Shown here: piece by piece, positions 61,525 to 64,000 of the stretch
How positions within the stretch are numbered: the first letter of the stretch is position 1
Layout: each line of letters opens with the position of its first letter
Assembly: GCA_911728455.2 (NCBI GenBank)
Contig: OU452239.1
Location: forward strand, 12,010,328-12,074,327
DNA: 64,000 nucleotides
DNA from: Marthasterias glacialis
Taxonomy: Eukaryota; Echinodermata; Asteroidea; Forcipulatida; Asteriidae
Direction of reading: 5' to 3'
Made by a program: the position numbers and the translations under genes
The notes under the pieces: model-generated
What the model was told of the DNA's origin: nothing
Database searches by the model: none
What the model saw: the letters and a program-made list of their open reading frames with translations, nothing else

Positions 61525-61918
61525 TTAAAGGCAAAGTATACCTTTGGTTTTTGGAACCGTACATTTGCCTTAATGCTATATAATTGTAGATATATACATA
61601 CAACTAACCTGTGTAAGTTTCATTTCAAAAGGTGGCAGCGGTTTTTGAGATATCGCTAAAAAATCAGGAGCGGTTGTGTTCACGCAGAAGTATCCGTCAT
61701 TGGAATACACATTCTGGGAAGCGTTACGGCCATAACGCTTCTCAGAACCAAATTTGTGGGGATAAAAAGTGATATATGTTTCCATAACTGCAGTTCTTCG
61801 AAGTGAAACGTTTCTCAAAATGCATTTATACTATGCAAAGCTGCTGTACTTTTTACCATGTGAGTTATTTTTGCCATACATTTTCAGAGTCATTACCAAA
61901 CATATACAGACCCTTTAA
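61525..61918. mobile_element. TTAA MITE, second family (copy 2)
   Basis: Element 61529-61914 between TTAA duplications. Ends AGGCAAAGTATACCTTTGGT and, reversed, AGGGTCTGTATATGTTTGGT. It shares a GAGATATCG motif with copy 1. TTAA targeting fits Kolobok or piggyBac; the ends differ from the 3182 element. Confidence 0.8.
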
Positions 61919-61929
61919 GAACACAAGGC

Positions 61930-63780
61930 CTCCTCAGATTATAAGTCTTTTTCGGTTTTAAGTTAACCTCAAAAGAAACGCCTTTAAGGATGAAATGGGT
62001 GATTTGAGGAAAATTACACACAAACATACGTCACTTTTGGAACCGGAAGTAGCGATTACTTTGGGCGTGCGGAAGATGTGCGAGTGCGTGACACAATTGA
62101 ATTTTGAATTTGAATTTTATTAAAAATGGCACACTCGTGACCCTAAGGTCAAATTATAAGGCCAGTACAATAATAAAAAAAGAGAAAATTTATAAAAAAT
62201 ACCCTATTAGCAGAAAACAAAGTAAAAATTAACCACAAAAGTAGATTACATTCACATGAAAAAAACAACCAATTACTAAAGTAAAAGAAAATCACCAGAG
62301 AAAACTAAAATAAAAATAAAAATTAACAATGACTTATCGGCAGGGTATTTTACGTCTCACAATTCCACCGGGACATTTCGTCGTTGTTCGCATTGTTAGG
62401 CGTTCCGAGTGAATCGAGTTGGTTAACTTTTTGGTGAAACTTTTTCTTATTTTGTTTAGTAACTTATTCATCAGATTTTGGTATCCGTGTGTTAAGTGAT
62501 ATTTTCTTGTCATGTGCCTGTTTATGTTCTGGGAAAATATACTGTTTAAATAGTCTGAAAGATGTCCTGAACTTATATGTCACTGTGTAAACAATCTGCG
62601 CGCTTCCCTACGCTCGGCTGTGCGCAAACGTGTGCTTATTCATAGCTTTTTCGTCACCATGGAAAAAAAAAACAGAAAGGAAAAAAGAGCGTTTTCGCCT
62701 CCATGTATTTGTACACAAACCTACGTGTACAAGAACGAAATATAAGAAATTCTCGACTTTACATCCCTTTTAAAATCCAATTAAATTCAATTGTTGTCGT
62801 TAAGATGTCCTTAGTCCATATCCAAAGGTATAAGAATTTTGACATATCAAAACATTAAATAACTTGAGGATTTGTAAAACCAATCACTCGCATCTGCTCG
62901 CGGTGATAAACTGGTACCATGTATACGCAAAGAGTATCATCATACACGTACATAGCGATAATGGTTACCAACTCATTGAACGGATTCGTCGGTATGAGGG
63001 AAAAAAAAGAAAGTTACTTTTGGGCCGTTTCGCCGCTCAGGGGTATGTCTGTTATTCTAAGGCCGTCCAAAATTTTGATTGAAAACTTTGAGAAATGAAA
63101 TTAGACACGAAGATCACCCTAAAACCGTTCAAACTTCAATTTCCCCAAAACGCCGATTCGTCACTATGAGAAAAACACAATGAATAACTATATAAATACT
63201 TCGCTCGAGTCGGTCTTTTCAAAGACCAATATTATGAGAAAGCTTTGCCCTACAACCGATGTCATACTTTTTTATTAATCATGACTCGGCAGTCTCGGCA
63301 ATCTTCTCAAGACAGCGACTAGACTGCGCTAGTCAAAACAGGGAATAAGGAGTAGTACGTCTTGTAGGAACAATCTCCTTTGTACATCTCCCAGGGCCAT
63401 ATTGAGATAACGTCTAAAGTCTGCCCTACATCTAAATATATTATGTTGTTCTTCGTTTGTTTCTTTCATTGTGACAATGGGTTATGATTTTTTTATAACA
63501 TGGACATTAATGCCCGATCCAAACGAAAACGAAGATACCATCGGCTGTCGAGATAATACTGTGCAGGTGCGCAGGTAGTTAAGTACTCAATATCGATTAC
63601 AATAAAATGAACCGTGAATTCAAGAGGACATTTCGACAGTGACTTATTATTTTTGTTTGACTTTTGACAAAAACAACGCCGCGGTTTTACATTGATCAGC
63701 TCTTGTGTCTAGACACACTTCAGCACTGCCGTTATAAAGCCCGAAACTAAAATGAAGCCCGGTCTAAATTTTTAGCCTTG
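61930..63780. other. Region without a recognised gene
   Basis: A/T-rich, with short random-looking ORFs only. Confidence 0.35.
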
Positions 63781-63782
63781 TA

Positions 63783-64000
63783 CACTTTCAATGTAAAAGA
63801 GTGAAAACATTACTCTCTTGCCCGAGTGGTGGTGTAATTTTCACTATTTTTAGAGTGCAATTATCTCTAGGTTGCTCTTTTAGAGTGAAATTCATTCCGA
63901 ATCGAGTGAAAAAGAAAATGTTTCCCCCATACCACTCTTTTAAAAGAGTGGTATGGGGGACAACTCTTTTTAGAGTGGAAATATTTTCTTTTTCACTCGA
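63783..64000. repeat. ACTCTTTT fold-back repeat (copy 3), cut by window end
   Basis: Opposite orientation to copies 1 and 2 (AATGTAAAAGAGTGAAAA, CGAGTGGTGGTGTAATTTTC). It contains a perfect 38-bp palindrome at 63923-63960, nested in 18-bp arms at 63902-63919 and 63983-64000. Confidence 0.8.

Overview
This is eukaryotic, animal DNA. Short exons with GT/AG introns, EGF and SEA extracellular modules, (CT)n, (CAAA)n and (ACA)n microsatellites, tRNA-derived SINEs and many small inverted-repeat transposons fill it. My best guess is a marine deuterostome invertebrate, most likely an echinoderm and perhaps a starfish. The repeat style and the gene types suggest this; no diagnostic gene proves it.

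Layout. (1) 1-12.9 kb, plus strand: the 3' part of a gene for a single-pass membrane protein. In order it has five small EGF-like modules, a sixth Cys-rich module, a SEA domain with a typical autoproteolysis motif, one more EGF domain, a Thr-rich stalk, a transmembrane helix and a charged Tyr-containing tail. The first 6.2 kb arose by tandem duplication of an exon block, and two exons of the older block are damaged. (2) 15.1-21.1 kb, plus strand: a complete four-exon gene for a secreted protein of 235 residues with a domain resembling the farnesoic-acid-methyltransferase-like fold. (3) 24.05-25.3 kb, minus strand: a signal-peptide exon of a putative small secreted or peptide-precursor gene, plus two decayed upstream copies of the same exon. 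(4) 25.3-64 kb: no convincing host gene. It holds SINE copies, two degraded LINE 3' ends (one more lies inside gene 1), hAT-, mariner- and TTAA-type MITEs, fold-back repeats, a degenerate 49-bp satellite, and stretches where nothing is recognisable.

The two plus-strand genes and the minus-strand candidate show no evident functional link; this is an ordinary gene-sparse animal region. All exon boundaries come from reading splice sites, reading phase and domain logic by eye, without transcript data.
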